Source: Actinomycetota bacterium (lineage in GTDB: Bacteria; Actinomycetota; Thermoleophilia; Solirubrobacterales; Solirubrobacteraceae). From it: 16,935 nucleotides of DNA. The stretch spans positions 1 through 16,935 of the forward strand of contig VAXS01000009.1 in NCBI GenBank assembly GCA_005883255.1, in the 5' to 3' direction. Positions 6,447 to 13,910 of the stretch are shown one piece after another (position 1 is the stretch's first letter; each line of letters starts with the position of its first letter). A program made the position numbers and the translations under genes. The notes under the pieces were generated by a model. The model was given only the letters and a program-made list of their open reading frames with translations, was not told the origin of the DNA and did not search any database.

Positions 6447-7049
6447 ATGCGGACGACACGGGCCCTCATCGCCGGTCTCGGGACCACCGGGTCCCTGGTG
6501 GCGGCGGTCGCGTGCGTGGCCCTGATCGCCAGCGCCGTGATCGCCTTCAAGGGCTGGCCGGGAACCGGCCTGGGGGACCACATCCGCAGCCTGTTCGTCA
6601 ACGACCAGCCCCCGGTGAGCACGGGCCCGCCGGGCACCGGCGCGGTCGCCGCCGGCGCCGCTCCGGCCGCCGCGGCGGTCGTCGCCGCGCCCGCCGGCCC
6701 GGCGTTCGGCCCGGGTGCCGGAGCGTTCGGTCCCGCGCCGGGCGGCGGCGGAGGCGGCGGGGCCCCCGGCGGGACGAACGGCGGCGGCGCGACCCCGATT
6801 GCGGGCGGCGGCCGAAACGGCGGGCCCTCGAGCGGCCCGTCCACGCCGAGCCTGCCCGCGCTCCCCAGCTCGCCCAGCGTGACCGACACGGTGCGGAGCA
6901 CCACCCAGAGCGTCACGCAGGGCGTCCGGAACACCACCTCCACCGTCGGCAATGCGATCGGCGGCAGCGCCGGCGGCGCGGTCTCGGGCGCCGGCCAGAC
7001 GGCGGGCGACACCGTCGACCACGCCACCGACCAGCTGCTGGGCCACTAG
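6447..7049 (+). CDS. Membrane-anchored Gly/Ala/Pro-rich protein
   Basis: A 200-residue protein. A single hydrophobic segment (about 8-34) acts as signal peptide or N-terminal anchor. A short folded-looking stretch, FKGWPGTGLGDHIRSLFV, follows (34-51). Then comes a long low-complexity region of Ala, Gly and Pro (about 55-130) and a Ser/Thr/Val-rich tail with repeated TxSVTxGV-like spacing (about 142-180). I recall similar N-termini in uncharacterised proteins of Solirubrobacterales, but no function is known. The mature part is predicted to be outside the membrane. Expression from a sigma-28-like promoter would suggest co-regulation with motility, pilus or development genes. Its stop shares CTAG (7046-7049) with the convergent hydrolase. 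Confidence 0.75.
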   Translation: MRTTRALIAGLGTTGSLVAAVACVALIASAVIAFKGWPGTGLGDHIRSLFVNDQPPVSTGPPGTGAVAAGAAPAAAAVVAAPAGPAFGPGAGAFGPAPGGGGGGGAPGGTNGGGATPIAGGGRNGGPSSGPSTPSLPALPSSPSVTDTVRSTTQSVTQGVRNTTSTVGNAIGGSAGGAVSGAGQTAGDTVDHATDQLLGH

Positions 7050-7684
7050 CCCCGGGCGGCGAACGCCTTCTCGACGAACCGCAGGGACTCGCCCTGCATC
7101 TCGGGGTCGTGCTGGATCGAGCGGTGGTGGCCGCCCGGCAGCGCGATCAGGCGCTTGCGCGGCATGCGCGCCGCGCGGTAGAGGGCGGCGGAGTGGTCGA
7201 CCGGTATCTGCTCGTCGCCCTCCGCGTGCAGCAGCAGCATGGGCGTGCGCAACTCGGGCACGACCAGGCTCAGGTCGTGCTCGCGCAGGAAGGCCTCGAA
7301 CGCCGGCGCGTCCAGGCGGAAGTCTGGAGCCTGGTCGCGATGGGACTGGAGGCGCAGCAGGTGCTCGGTGCCGGCCGGGCAGATCGCCACCACCGCGTCG
7401 GCGTCCAGGCGCTCCGCGGCCAGCAGGGCGACGTAGCCGCCCAGGCTGGATCCCCGGAGCGCCAGCGGGCCGGGCGGCAGCAGGCCCGCGATCGCCGCCA
7501 CGTCCTCCACCACCCGGTGGTCGAGCGCGCCCTCGCTCTCGCCGTGCCCCCGCTGGTCGAAGGCGATCGCGGCCAGGCCGGCCGCCCGCGCGCCCCGGGC
7601 GAATGAGGATGCCCACGGCCGGCGATCATCCCACGCCCCGGCGATAATGCGCTGCCGATGGCAGCCACCCGGGAGCTCTCGCAC
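7046..7684 (-). CDS. Alpha/beta hydrolase, N-terminus missing or start unusual
   Basis: The frame encodes a clear alpha/beta-hydrolase core: FDQRGHGES, a nucleophile elbow GSSLGG (Ser80, numbered from GTG 7684), an acid in AEGDEQIP (Asp157) and a catalytic His in PGGHH (186/187). The N-terminal strand and oxyanion His-Gly that normally precede AIAFDQRGHG are reduced to IIAGAWDD. No in-frame ATG exists there; GTG 7634 and the nearby ATG are out of frame. The only standard starts are GTG 7684, which overlaps the divergent lysA start by 27 bp, and GTG 7513, which would remove essential strands. Either translation begins inside lysA or at a rare codon, or the gene has lost its 5' end. The substrate is unknown. 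Confidence 0.6.
   Translation of the reverse strand: MRELPGGCHRQRIIAGAWDDRRPWASSFARGARAAGLAAIAFDQRGHGESEGALDHRVVEDVAAIAGLLPPGPLALRGSSLGGYVALLAAERLDADAVVAICPAGTEHLLRLQSHRDQAPDFRLDAPAFEAFLREHDLSLVVPELRTPMLLLHAEGDEQIPVDHSAALYRAARMPRKRLIALPGGHHRSIQHDPEMQGESLRFVEKAFAARG
7643..7648 (+). promoter_or_regulatory. -10 element (GATAAT) of the lysA operon promoter
   Basis: GATAAT, five of six to TATAAT and the best -10 in the window, is followed by 9 nt and ATG 7658. It is likely the leaderless promoter of lysA-hom-thrC-thrB. The opposite strand reads CATTAT and could serve the divergent hydrolase. No riboswitch-like leader fits in the space. Confidence 0.6.
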
Positions 7685-8923
7685 GTCTATCCGCTGGGCA
7701 GCCGCGTCAACGAGGCGGGCCGCCTCGAGGTGGGCGGGTGCGACGCGCTCGAGCTGGCGCGCGAGCACGGCACGCCGGCCTACGTCGTGGCCGAGGACGA
7801 CCTGCGCGCGCGCGCGCGGGCGTTCCAGCAGGCGCTGGCGGCGCGCCACGACGACTTCGAGGTGCTGTTCGCGTCGAAGGCCTTTCCCTGCACCGCCGCC
7901 TACCGACTGTTCGCGGCGGAGGGACTGTCGTGCGACGTGGCCTCTGGCGGCGAGCTGCACATGGCGCTGGCGGGCGGGTTCGAGCCGGCCCGGATCTACC
8001 TGCACGGCAACGCCAAGTCCGAGGCCGAGCTGCGCCAGGCGCTGGAGGCGGGCGTCGGCCATGTGGTGATCGACAACTTCGACGACGTCGACCGGCTGGA
8101 GCGGCTGGTGGGCCCGGGCAACTCCCAGCGGGTGCTCGTGCGGGTGACGCCAGGGATCAAGCCCAGCACCCACGACTTCGTCTCCACCGGCCACATCGAC
8201 TCCAAGTTCGGCCTCGAGCTGGACGACGCCCGGGCGGCAATCGACCGGCTGCGGAGCTCCGACCGCCTGGAGCTTCGGGGCATCCACATCCACATCGGGT
8301 CGCAGATCTTCGAGCTGGGCTCGTTCCGGCGGGCGATCGAGGCCATCGCCGGCCTGGGCGAGTTCCCGGTCTACGACCTGGGCGGCGGCCTGGGGGTGGC
8401 CTACACCGCCGAGGACGAGCCCCCGTCGATCGAGGCCTACATCGAGGCCAAGGTGGCGGCCGCGCACGAGGCGCTGGGCCGCGAGCGGCGGCTGCTGATC
8501 GAGCCCGGCCGGGCGCTCGTGGCCAACGCCGGGGTGACGCTCTACACGATCGAGACCGTCAAGCGGGGGCTGTCCACCTACGTCGGCGTGGACGGGGGCA
8601 TGTCCGACAACCTGCGGCCGATGCTCTACGGCTCGGTCTACGAGGCGGCGATCGCCGATCGCCTGGACCCGGGCGGGGAGCTGTGCCAGGTGGCCGGCAA
8701 GCACTGCGAGTCGGGCGACGTGGTCGTGCACGACGTGCACCTGCACGAGCCCCGCCCGGGCGACGTGCTGGTCACACCGGCCACCGGCGCCTACGGCCAC
8801 GCCATGGCCAACAACTACAACGGGGTCCCGCGCCCGCCGGTGGTCTTCTGCAGGGACGGGGACGCCCGCGTCGTCGTACGCCGCGAGACCTACGACGACC
8901 TCCTGTCCCGTGACGCCGGCTGA
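7658..8923 (+). CDS. lysA: Diaminopimelate decarboxylase
   Basis: This 421-residue PLP enzyme catalyses the last step of lysine synthesis, meso-diaminopimelate to L-lysine and CO2. Family marks are the PLP lysine in FASKAF (Lys74), HIHIGSQI (210-217), the phosphate-binding GGG (242-244), EPGR (282-285), the substrate-site CESGD (Cys350) and the C-terminal YGHAMANNYNG (379-389). The N-terminal SHVYPLGSRVN is the usual actinobacterial LysA beginning, so ATG 7658 is secure. GATAAT lies 9 nt upstream. The last 14 nt overlap hom. It is the first gene of the lysA-hom-thrC-thrB operon. In many actinobacteria argS precedes lysA; here a divergent hydrolase does. Confidence 0.97.
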   Translation: MAATRELSHVYPLGSRVNEAGRLEVGGCDALELAREHGTPAYVVAEDDLRARARAFQQALAARHDDFEVLFASKAFPCTAAYRLFAAEGLSCDVASGGELHMALAGGFEPARIYLHGNAKSEAELRQALEAGVGHVVIDNFDDVDRLERLVGPGNSQRVLVRVTPGIKPSTHDFVSTGHIDSKFGLELDDARAAIDRLRSSDRLELRGIHIHIGSQIFELGSFRRAIEAIAGLGEFPVYDLGGGLGVAYTAEDEPPSIEAYIEAKVAAAHEALGRERRLLIEPGRALVANAGVTLYTIETVKRGLSTYVGVDGGMSDNLRPMLYGSVYEAAIADRLDPGGELCQVAGKHCESGDVVVHDVHLHEPRPGDVLVTPATGAYGHAMANNYNGVPRPPVVFCRDGDARVVVRRETYDDLLSRDAG

Positions 8924-10145
8924 CGGGCCCTTCCGCGTCGGGCTGCTGGGCCACGGCACGGTGGGCGGCGCCTTCGCCGCCCTCCTGGCCGAGCGGGCGG
9001 AGATGGTGGGCGCGATCGTGGGGCGGCCGCCGGAGCTCGTGGGCCCGCTCACCCGCAGCCGGGGCGCGTACGAGGAGATCCTGGAGCGCTCGGACGTGGT
9101 GGTGGAGCTGATCGGGGGCACCGACCCCGCGCGCGAGTACATACTGCGCGCCCTGCGCGCCGGCCGGCACGTGGTCACCGCCAACAAGCAGCTGCTCTCC
9201 CAGCACGGCGCGGAGCTCTACGCGGCCGCGCGCGAGAACGGGGTGTCGCTGCGCTTCGAGGCGGCGGTCGCGGGGGTGGTCCCGGTGGTGCGGGTGCTCC
9301 AGGAGACCCTGGCGGTCACGCACGTGGAGCGCATCCACGGGATCGTCAACGGGACCACCAACTACATCCTCACCGAGATGGCGCGCACCGGGGCCTCGTA
9401 CCAGGAGGCGCTGAGCCAGGCCCAGCGGCTGGGCTACGCCGAGGCGGAGCCCAGCGAGGACGTCAACGGGAAGGACGCCGCCGCCAAGATGGCGATCCTG
9501 GCCAACCTGGCCTTCGGGGCGCCGGTGCGGCTGGACCAGGTCCCCTACGAGGGGATCGAGCACCTCACCCCCGACGACATGGAGTACGCGGGCGAGCTGG
9601 GGCTGGAGCTGAAGCTGCTGGGCACCGCCGAGCGGGTGCAGGGCGGGATCTCGGTGCGAGTGCACCCGGTCTTCCTCTACCCCGGCCATCCGCTGGCCTC
9701 GGTGCTGGGGCCGTTCAACGCGGTGACCATCGAGTCGCCGACGATCACGGAGGTCACGCTGTCAGGCCCGGGCGCCGGCGGGCCCCAGACGGCGAGCGCC
9801 GTGCTGGGCGACGTGGTCAGCGCGATGGTGGGCCCGCCGCTGGTCTTGGACGAGCCGGCGATCCAGCTGCCGGTGGTGACCGAGGTGGTCTCGGCCTTCT
9901 ACCTGCGCCTGGAGGTGGCGGACCGGCCCGGGGTCCTGGCCCAGGTGGCGCAGGTCCTGGGGCTGCAGGGGATCTCGGTCAAGTCGGTGGTGCAGAAGGG
10001 CTTGGGCGACCAGGCGCGGCTGGTGATGGTGGTGCACCCGGTGGCGGAGTCGCGCTTCTTCGCGGCGATGGAGCTGATCGGGGGACTGGACTTCATGCGC
10101 TCGGCGCCCCGGGCCATCCGGGTGATCGAGGAGGAGTTCCTCTGA
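8910..10145 (+). CDS. hom: Homoserine dehydrogenase
   Basis: This 411-residue enzyme reduces aspartate semialdehyde to homoserine, the branch to threonine and methionine. The N-terminal Rossmann motif is [10 protein letters not shown] (11-20). NKQLL follows at 92-96, and the signature [14 protein letters not shown] at 144-157. The catalytic region includes [15 protein letters not shown] (179-193). A C-terminal ACT domain begins at [16 protein letters not shown] (331-346), the regulatory domain that in related enzymes senses threonine. GTG 8910 lies inside the last 14 nt of lysA, so translation is likely coupled. The TGA stop overlaps the inferred CTG start of thrC. Confidence 0.97.
   Translation: MTPADGPFRVGLLGHGTVGGAFAALLAERAEMVGAIVGRPPELVGPLTRSRGAYEEILERSDVVVELIGGTDPAREYILRALRAGRHVVTANKQLLSQHGAELYAAARENGVSLRFEAAVAGVVPVVRVLQETLAVTHVERIHGIVNGTTNYILTEMARTGASYQEALSQAQRLGYAEAEPSEDVNGKDAAAKMAILANLAFGAPVRLDQVPYEGIEHLTPDDMEYAGELGLELKLLGTAERVQGGISVRVHPVFLYPGHPLASVLGPFNAVTIESPTITEVTLSGPGAGGPQTASAVLGDVVSAMVGPPLVLDEPAIQLPVVTEVVSAFYLRLEVADRPGVLAQVAQVLGLQGISVKSVVQKGLGDQARLVMVVHPVAESRFFAAMELIGGLDFMRSAPRAIRVIEEEFL
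10129..10136 (+). promoter_or_regulatory. Shine-Dalgarno sequence deciding the thrC start
   Basis: AGGAGGAG ends 5 nt before CTG 10142. It is the strongest ribosome-binding sequence seen in the window and lies at the ideal distance for a CTG start, though it also encodes the Glu-rich end of Hom. Confidence 0.55.
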
Positions 10146-11155
10146 GTGTCCCTCTCATTCAGCGCTACCGCGACCGCCTGCCGTTCGAGGCCGACGACCC
10201 GGTGGTCACGCTGCACGAGGGCTCGACGCCGCTGGTGCCCGCGCCCAGGCTGTCCGAGCGGGCGGGGGCCGAGGTGTGGCTGAAGCTCGAGGGCGCCAAC
10301 CCCACCGGCTCGTTCAAGGACCGCGGCATGACCTGCGCGGTCTCGGCCGCGCTGCGCGAGGGGGCCCAGGCCGTGGTGTGCGCATCCACCGGGAACACCG
10401 CGGCCAGCGCCGCCGCCTACGCCGCCCGCGCCGGCCTGCGCGGCGCGGTGATCGTCCCCGAGGGCAAGATCGCCACCGGCAAGCTGGCGCAGGCGTTGAT
10501 GCACGGGGCCCGAGTGGTGGCGCTGCGCGGGAACTTCGACCAGGCGCTGGCGCTGGTGCGGGAGCTGGTCGACCGCCACCCGATCGCGCTGGTCAACTCG
10601 ATCAACGACTTCCGCCTGGAGGGACAGAAGACCGCGGCCTTCGAGGTCCTGGACGAGCTCGACGAGGTGGACGCGGTGTGCCTGCCGGTGGGGAACGCCG
10701 GGAACGTCACCGCCTACTGGAAGGGGTTCGTCGAGGCGGACGCCGCGCCGCGGATGCTGGGCTTCCAGGCGGAGGGCGCGGCGCCGCTGGTGCGCGGGGA
10801 GCCCGTCGCCGAGCCCGAGACCGTGGCCAGCGCGATCCGGATCGGCAACCCGGCGCGCTGGGAGGAGGCGATGGCCGCGATCGTTGGCTCCGGGGGCGCG
10901 ATCGAGGCGGTCTCGGACGCGGAGATCGTCGACGCCTACAGGCTGCTGGCCGCCGGCGAGGGCGTGTTCTGCGAGCCAGCATCGGCGGCCGCCGTGGCAG
11001 GGCTGCTGCGCTACGGCCCCCGCGGGGCGCGGCGCCTGGTCTGCGTCCTCACCGGCCACGGGCTCAAGGACCCGCAGGCGGCGCTGGAGAGCGCCGGCGC
11101 GGTGATGCCCTGCGAGGCGTCGCTGGGCGCGCTCGAGGAGGCGGTGCTGGCGTGA
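10142..11155 (+). CDS. thrC: Threonine synthase (probable CTG start)
   Basis: This PLP enzyme converts O-phosphohomoserine to threonine. The PLP lysine lies in TGSFKDRG, the substrate and phosphate site in STGNTAAS, and GNAGN is in the C-terminal half. The first ATG/GTG in frame is 10202, but homology-like sequence continues upstream ([11 protein letters not shown], then [18 protein letters not shown]), as in actinobacterial ThrC. The only candidate between the upstream stop and that segment is CTG 10142, which overlaps the hom TGA and has AGGAGGAG 5 nt upstream. This gives 337 residues, near the usual ~350. Its stop overlaps the thrB start in GTGA. If GTG 10202 is used instead, about 20 conserved residues are lost. 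Confidence 0.93.
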   Translation: MSVPLIQRYRDRLPFEADDPVVTLHEGSTPLVPAPRLSERAGAEVWLKLEGANPTGSFKDRGMTCAVSAALREGAQAVVCASTGNTAASAAAYAARAGLRGAVIVPEGKIATGKLAQALMHGARVVALRGNFDQALALVRELVDRHPIALVNSINDFRLEGQKTAAFEVLDELDEVDAVCLPVGNAGNVTAYWKGFVEADAAPRMLGFQAEGAAPLVRGEPVAEPETVASAIRIGNPARWEEAMAAIVGSGGAIEAVSDAEIVDAYRLLAAGEGVFCEPASAAAVAGLLRYGPRGARRLVCVLTGHGLKDPQAALESAGAVMPCEASLGALEEAVLA

Positions 11156-12003
11156 GGCGGCGGCGGCTCGTCCGGGCGCCGGCCACCTCGGCCAACCTCG
11201 GGCCGGGCTACGACGTGTTGGCGGCGGCGCTGCAGCTGCACCTCGAGCTCGAGGTCGAGGAGACCGGGGAGTTCGCGGTGCGGACCGACCTCGAGGTGGC
11301 CCGCGATCGCTCCAACCTGGTGGTGCGGGCGTTCGAGCGCCTGCACCCGGCCGACGGGTTCACCTTCACGATCCGCTCGCCGATCCCGCCCGCGGGCGGG
11401 CTGGGCTCGAGCGCGGCGGCGATCGTGGCCGGGCTGATGGCCGCCGACCACGTGTTCGAGCTCGACGCCGACCTGCTGGCGACCGCGGTCGAGCTGGAGG
11501 GCCATCCCGACAACGTGGCGGCGGCGCTGCTGGGCGGCTTCGTGGTCTACGCCGGCGGACGGGCGGCCCGGATCGAGGTCCCCGCCGGCCTGGAGGCGGT
11601 GGTCGTGGTCCCGGAGACGGAGCCTGTCGCGACCGCGGACGCCCGGGCCGCGCTGCCGGCGGAGGTGCCGCTGGCCGACGCCGTGGCCAACGTGGGCCAT
11701 GCCGCGCAGCTGGTCCTCGGCCTGGCCCAGGGCGACTGGGACCTGGTGGCCCGCGGCCTGAAGGACCGCCTGCACCAGCGACGCCGCGCCCACCTCTACC
11801 CGCGCTCCCTCGAGCTGGCCGACCGGGCCGCCGATCTGGGCGCCCTGGGCGGGACGATCTCCGGCGCCGGCCCCGCCGTCCTCGTGTGGACCCACTACGA
11901 GCAGACCGCCGGCGTCGTCGAGGCGCTCCGCCGCGAAGCCCCGGACACCCGCATCACCCGCGTGCCCTTCGAGCCCGAGGGCGCCCAGGTGCGCGAGCTC
12001 TAG
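11152..12003 (+). CDS. thrB: Homoserine kinase
   Basis: A 283-residue GHMP-family kinase that phosphorylates homoserine for ThrC. The N-terminal [15 protein letters not shown] (7-21) is the family substrate motif. [12 protein letters not shown] (79-90) is the ATP-binding GHMP loop. [13 protein letters not shown] (117-129) and the C-terminal [12 protein letters not shown] (233-244) complete the fold. The start is GTG 11152, overlapping the thrC stop (GTGA) with a GAGGAGG sequence a few nt upstream; the longer open frame before it is a shadow of thrC. It is the last gene of the operon, facing parA. Its stop lies in the first copy of a 14-bp direct repeat whose second copy holds the parA stop. 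Confidence 0.96.
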   Translation: MRRRRLVRAPATSANLGPGYDVLAAALQLHLELEVEETGEFAVRTDLEVARDRSNLVVRAFERLHPADGFTFTIRSPIPPAGGLGSSAAAIVAGLMAADHVFELDADLLATAVELEGHPDNVAAALLGGFVVYAGGRAARIEVPAGLEAVVVVPETEPVATADARAALPAEVPLADAVANVGHAAQLVLGLAQGDWDLVARGLKDRLHQRRRAHLYPRSLELADRAADLGALGGTISGAGPAVLVWTHYEQTAGVVEALRREAPDTRITRVPFEPEGAQVREL

Positions 12004-12029
12004 CCAGCGCAACGAGCGCGAGCTCTAGC
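11991..12029. repeat. 14-bp direct repeat spanning both convergent stop codons
   Basis: GCGCGAGCTCTAGC occurs at 11991-12004 and again at 12016-12029, 25 nt apart. The first copy supplies the TAG of thrB and the second, read on the other strand, the TAG of parA. A short tandem duplication at a formerly shared CTAG would explain it. Confidence 0.6.
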
Positions 12030-12822
12030 GGCGGCCGCCGGCGAGCTCGCCGGCGAGGGACTCGACGCGCTCGGAGGCGTCCTCGAGGCCGAGGCGGTCG
12101 AGCAGCTCGCGGGCCAGCGCCAGGTAGTCCGCGCCGAGGTCGGGGCGGTAGTCGAGGATCGAGACCGCGCGCTCGGCCGACTCCGCGTAGGCGATCGACT
12201 GGCGGATCGTGGTCCGGAACACCTGGTCCGGGTAGGCGTCGGCCAGCGACTGGTAGGCCTCGCGCGAGTGCACGGTGCGCATGTCGGCCAGGTTGAGCAC
12301 CACGCCCACCCAGTTCAGGTCCGGGTTCAGGTTCTCGCGCGCCAGGTCGATGACCTCCAGCGCCTGCTCCACTCCCTGCAGCGCGAAGTACTGGGCCTCG
12401 GCGGTGATCAGCGCGTGGTCGGCGGCCACCAGCGCGTTGACCGTCAGCAGCCCCAGCGAGGGCGGGCAGTCCACCAGGATCACGTCGTACCCGTCGCCCA
12501 GCCCCCGCAGCGCCCGGCGCAGCGTGAGCTCGCGACCCATCTTGCCGGTGAGCGCCAGCTCGGCCTCGGCCAGCTGCAGGTTGGCGGGGATGACGTCGTC
12601 GTGGATCGCCTCGGTCGCCGGGCGGCTCCCGCCCAGGACCTCGGCGATCGTGGGCTCGGCGTCGGGCGGGAGGTCGAAGTAGTCGGAGAGGTTCCCCTGC
12701 GGATCCAGGTCGACCGCCAGCGTCTCCAGGCCCACCCGCCGGAACACGTCGGCCAGCGTTCGGACGGCGGTCGTCTTCCCGGTGCCCCCCTTCTGGGAGA
12801 GGACTGCGATCGTCACCGCCAT
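12025..12822 (-). CDS. ParA/Soj-type ATPase
   Basis: A 265-residue deviant-Walker ATPase. KGGTGKTT (11-18) has the ParA signature Lys11 and the Walker Lys16. DLDPQGNLS (38-46) is the A' region and VDCPPSLG (117-124) is Walker B. There is no N-terminal DNA-binding domain, so this is the small Soj/MinD-like class. It fits chromosome-segregation-type ParA proteins, but no parB or parS-like cluster is visible here, so its cargo could be something else. The gene is read after the zinc-ribbon/FHA gene with a 36-nt gap. TAGCAT 8 nt before ATG 12822 suggests a separate leaderless transcript. Confidence 0.92.
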   Translation of the reverse strand: MAVTIAVLSQKGGTGKTTAVRTLADVFRRVGLETLAVDLDPQGNLSDYFDLPPDAEPTIAEVLGGSRPATEAIHDDVIPANLQLAEAELALTGKMGRELTLRRALRGLGDGYDVILVDCPPSLGLLTVNALVAADHALITAEAQYFALQGVEQALEVIDLARENLNPDLNWVGVVLNLADMRTVHSREAYQSLADAYPDQVFRTTIRQSIAYAESAERAVSILDYRPDLGADYLALARELLDRLGLEDASERVESLAGELAGGRR

Positions 12823-12830
12823 CTGGCGCG

Positions 12831-12836
12831 ATGCTA
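12831..12836 (-). promoter_or_regulatory. -10 element (TAGCAT) of a leaderless promoter
   Basis: On the minus strand TAGCAT is followed by 8 nt and ATG 12822 of the ParA gene, inside the 36-nt gap after the FHA gene. Confidence 0.5.
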
Positions 12837-12858
12837 ACGGCCCGCGCCGGCGGGCGCC

Positions 12859-13497
12859 TCAGGCGGTGACGCGGGAGGAGGGGCCCCGATCCTCGGCGCC
12901 GCCGAGGACCTCCGGGACCGAGACGAAGCGCAGGCTGTGGCAGCCGACGATGATCTCATCGCCGTCCTGGAGCGTGCTCCACTCCACGCGCTCGCCGTTG
13001 ACGAAGACCCCGTTGAGGCTGCGGTCGTCCAGGATCCGCACGCCGTCGGGGCCGCGGACGATCAGCGCGTGGCGACGGGAGACGGTGGGGTCGTCGAAGC
13101 GGATGTCGGCGGCCAGGCTGCGGCCGACACGCGTCCACTGGTTGGTCAATCCGAAGACGGTGGCCCGCCCCGCGCGCTCATAGGCGAGGTACTCGCCGGG
13201 CTCGGTCAGCCCGGTGCGGACCTCGTCGAGCCACCCCAGCTCCTCCGCGCCCTCGGACTCCGGCCACGGGCGCCCATGGAACCGGCCGGTCCCGAACAGC
13301 GAGGCGCGCACGAACTCCGTGCCCCCGCAGCCGGGGCAGCGAGGAAGCTCGTCGTCATTCGCCAGGTTGACGACGTAGTCGCAGGAGGTGCACCTGAACG
13401 ATCCGATTCCGGCGAGGGTGCCGGACTCGATTGCCTCCAACTTCCCTCCCTCGTCGCGACCGTTGGACGCGACGGCCGCTTCTGATACCGCGCCCAT
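12859..13497 (-). CDS. Zinc-ribbon plus FHA-domain protein
   Basis: 212 residues from ATG 13497. An N-terminal zinc ribbon has two CxxC knuckles (Cys36/39 and Cys54/57). A linker (about 70-110) leads to a C-terminal FHA domain with GRS (125-127), SRRH (140-143) and NGVFVNG (162-168), the usual phosphothreonine-binding residues. Such a protein would bind a protein phosphorylated by a Ser/Thr kinase; no kinase gene is nearby. The start is uncertain: TTG 13440, preceded by GAGGGAGGG, would give 193 residues starting just before EAIESGTLAG, and TAGGAT at 13501-13496 would then produce a short leader. The neighbouring ParA could be a partner, but that is only context. Confidence 0.88.
   Translation of the reverse strand: MGAVSEAAVASNGRDEGGKLEAIESGTLAGIGSFRCTSCDYVVNLANDDELPRCPGCGGTEFVRASLFGTGRFHGRPWPESEGAEELGWLDEVRTGLTEPGEYLAYERAGRATVFGLTNQWTRVGRSLAADIRFDDPTVSRRHALIVRGPDGVRILDDRSLNGVFVNGERVEWSTLQDGDEIIVGCHSLRFVSVPEVLGGAEDRGPSSRVTA
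13444..13452 (-). promoter_or_regulatory. Shine-Dalgarno candidate for an alternative TTG start
   Basis: On the minus strand GAGGGAGGG is followed by AAG and TTG 13440, in frame with the FHA protein. ATG 13497 has no separate ribosome-binding site, so this may mark the true start. Confidence 0.4.
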
Positions 13498-13501
13498 CCT
13501 A
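13496..13501 (-). promoter_or_regulatory. -10 element (TAGGAT) of the FHA gene
   Basis: TAGGAT on the minus strand overlaps the ATG at 13497, so that ATG would be upstream of the transcription start. This favours the downstream TTG start with a leader of about 45-50 nt. Confidence 0.35.
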
Positions 13502-13587
13502 CCCGGTCGGTCAAAGCAAAGAACGCCTGATACCAGCGGATCATGCTCGATTGCGGGCGAATGTTCGGGCGGGGCAGGAGATCGGCC

Positions 13588-13610
13588 ACCCGGCGGCGAA
13601 ACCGCCCGGT
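13588..13610 (+). other. Strong hairpin one base before an ATG
   Basis: ACCCGGCGG (13588-13596) pairs with CCGCCCGGT (13602-13610) around a CGAAA loop: nine pairs with one C-C mismatch. It ends 1 nt before ATG 13612 and would hinder ribosome access if that start is used from a leadered mRNA. Confidence 0.4.
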
Positions 13611-13611
13611 C

Positions 13612-13878
13612 ATGGCTCTGACCAGGAAGGTCGAGACGCCGGTCACGCTGGAGCAGGAGCTGCTCCGCCGGGGCGTGGACGACCGTACGAAGTCCAGCCC
13701 GCGCTGCGCCGACTGCCGCCGCACTCCGCTCGTGGGCGAGCGCGTGCACCGGTACGAGGACGGCCGGCTGTGCTGCGAGCTCTGCCGGCCGTTGCGCCGC
13801 GACGAGCCCGTCGGCTCCGAGCTGGTGCTCGGCAGCGAGCACGGCCACGCGGTGCGCATCACCCGCGCGGCCGCGTAG
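13612..13878 (+). CDS. Small Cys4 (zinc-finger-like) protein
   Basis: 88 residues from ATG 13612. It starts MALTRKVETPVTLEQELLRR, a short helix, followed by CADC (Cys32, Cys35), a beta-like stretch GERVHRYEDGRL and CCELC (Cys54, Cys55, Cys58), which looks like a treble-clef or ribbon zinc site. It ends with a basic-hydrophobic tail, HGHAVRITRAAA. I believe similar small proteins occur in related genomes without a known function. The frame is open to ATG 13543, but the extra 23 residues are Arg-rich and look non-coding. It is divergent from the FHA gene and 32 nt before the SRPBCC gene. Confidence 0.65.
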   Translation: MALTRKVETPVTLEQELLRRGVDDRTKSSPRCADCRRTPLVGERVHRYEDGRLCCELCRPLRRDEPVGSELVLGSEHGHAVRITRAAA

Positions 13879-13893
13879 GGCGCGGGCGGCGGG

Positions 13894-13899
13894 TAGGCT
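13894..13899 (+). promoter_or_regulatory. -10 element (TAGGCT) of a leaderless promoter
   Basis: TAGGCT is followed by 11 nt and GTG 13911 of the SRPBCC gene, in the 32-nt gap after the small Cys4 gene. Confidence 0.45.
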
Positions 13900-13910
13900 C
13901 TCGCCGCCCC

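Noticed and set aside
6640..6840. G-rich stretch as a G-quadruplex or repeat array
   Set aside because: It is explained by the Gly/Ala/Pro-rich coding sequence; no regular period was found.
7632..7634. GTG 9 nt after CATTAT as a leaderless start for the hydrolase
   Set aside because: It is in another frame and meets TGA after two codons.
7685..9187. Minus-strand frame open through lysA, extending the hydrolase by about 500 residues
   Set aside because: The extension is antisense to lysA and hom, rich in Val/Gln/Arg/His and without domain features; lysA is unambiguous.
13482..13534. CTGATACC occurring twice 45 bp apart between the FHA and Cys4 genes
   Set aside because: Eight bases without further symmetry or a third copy is within chance expectation.
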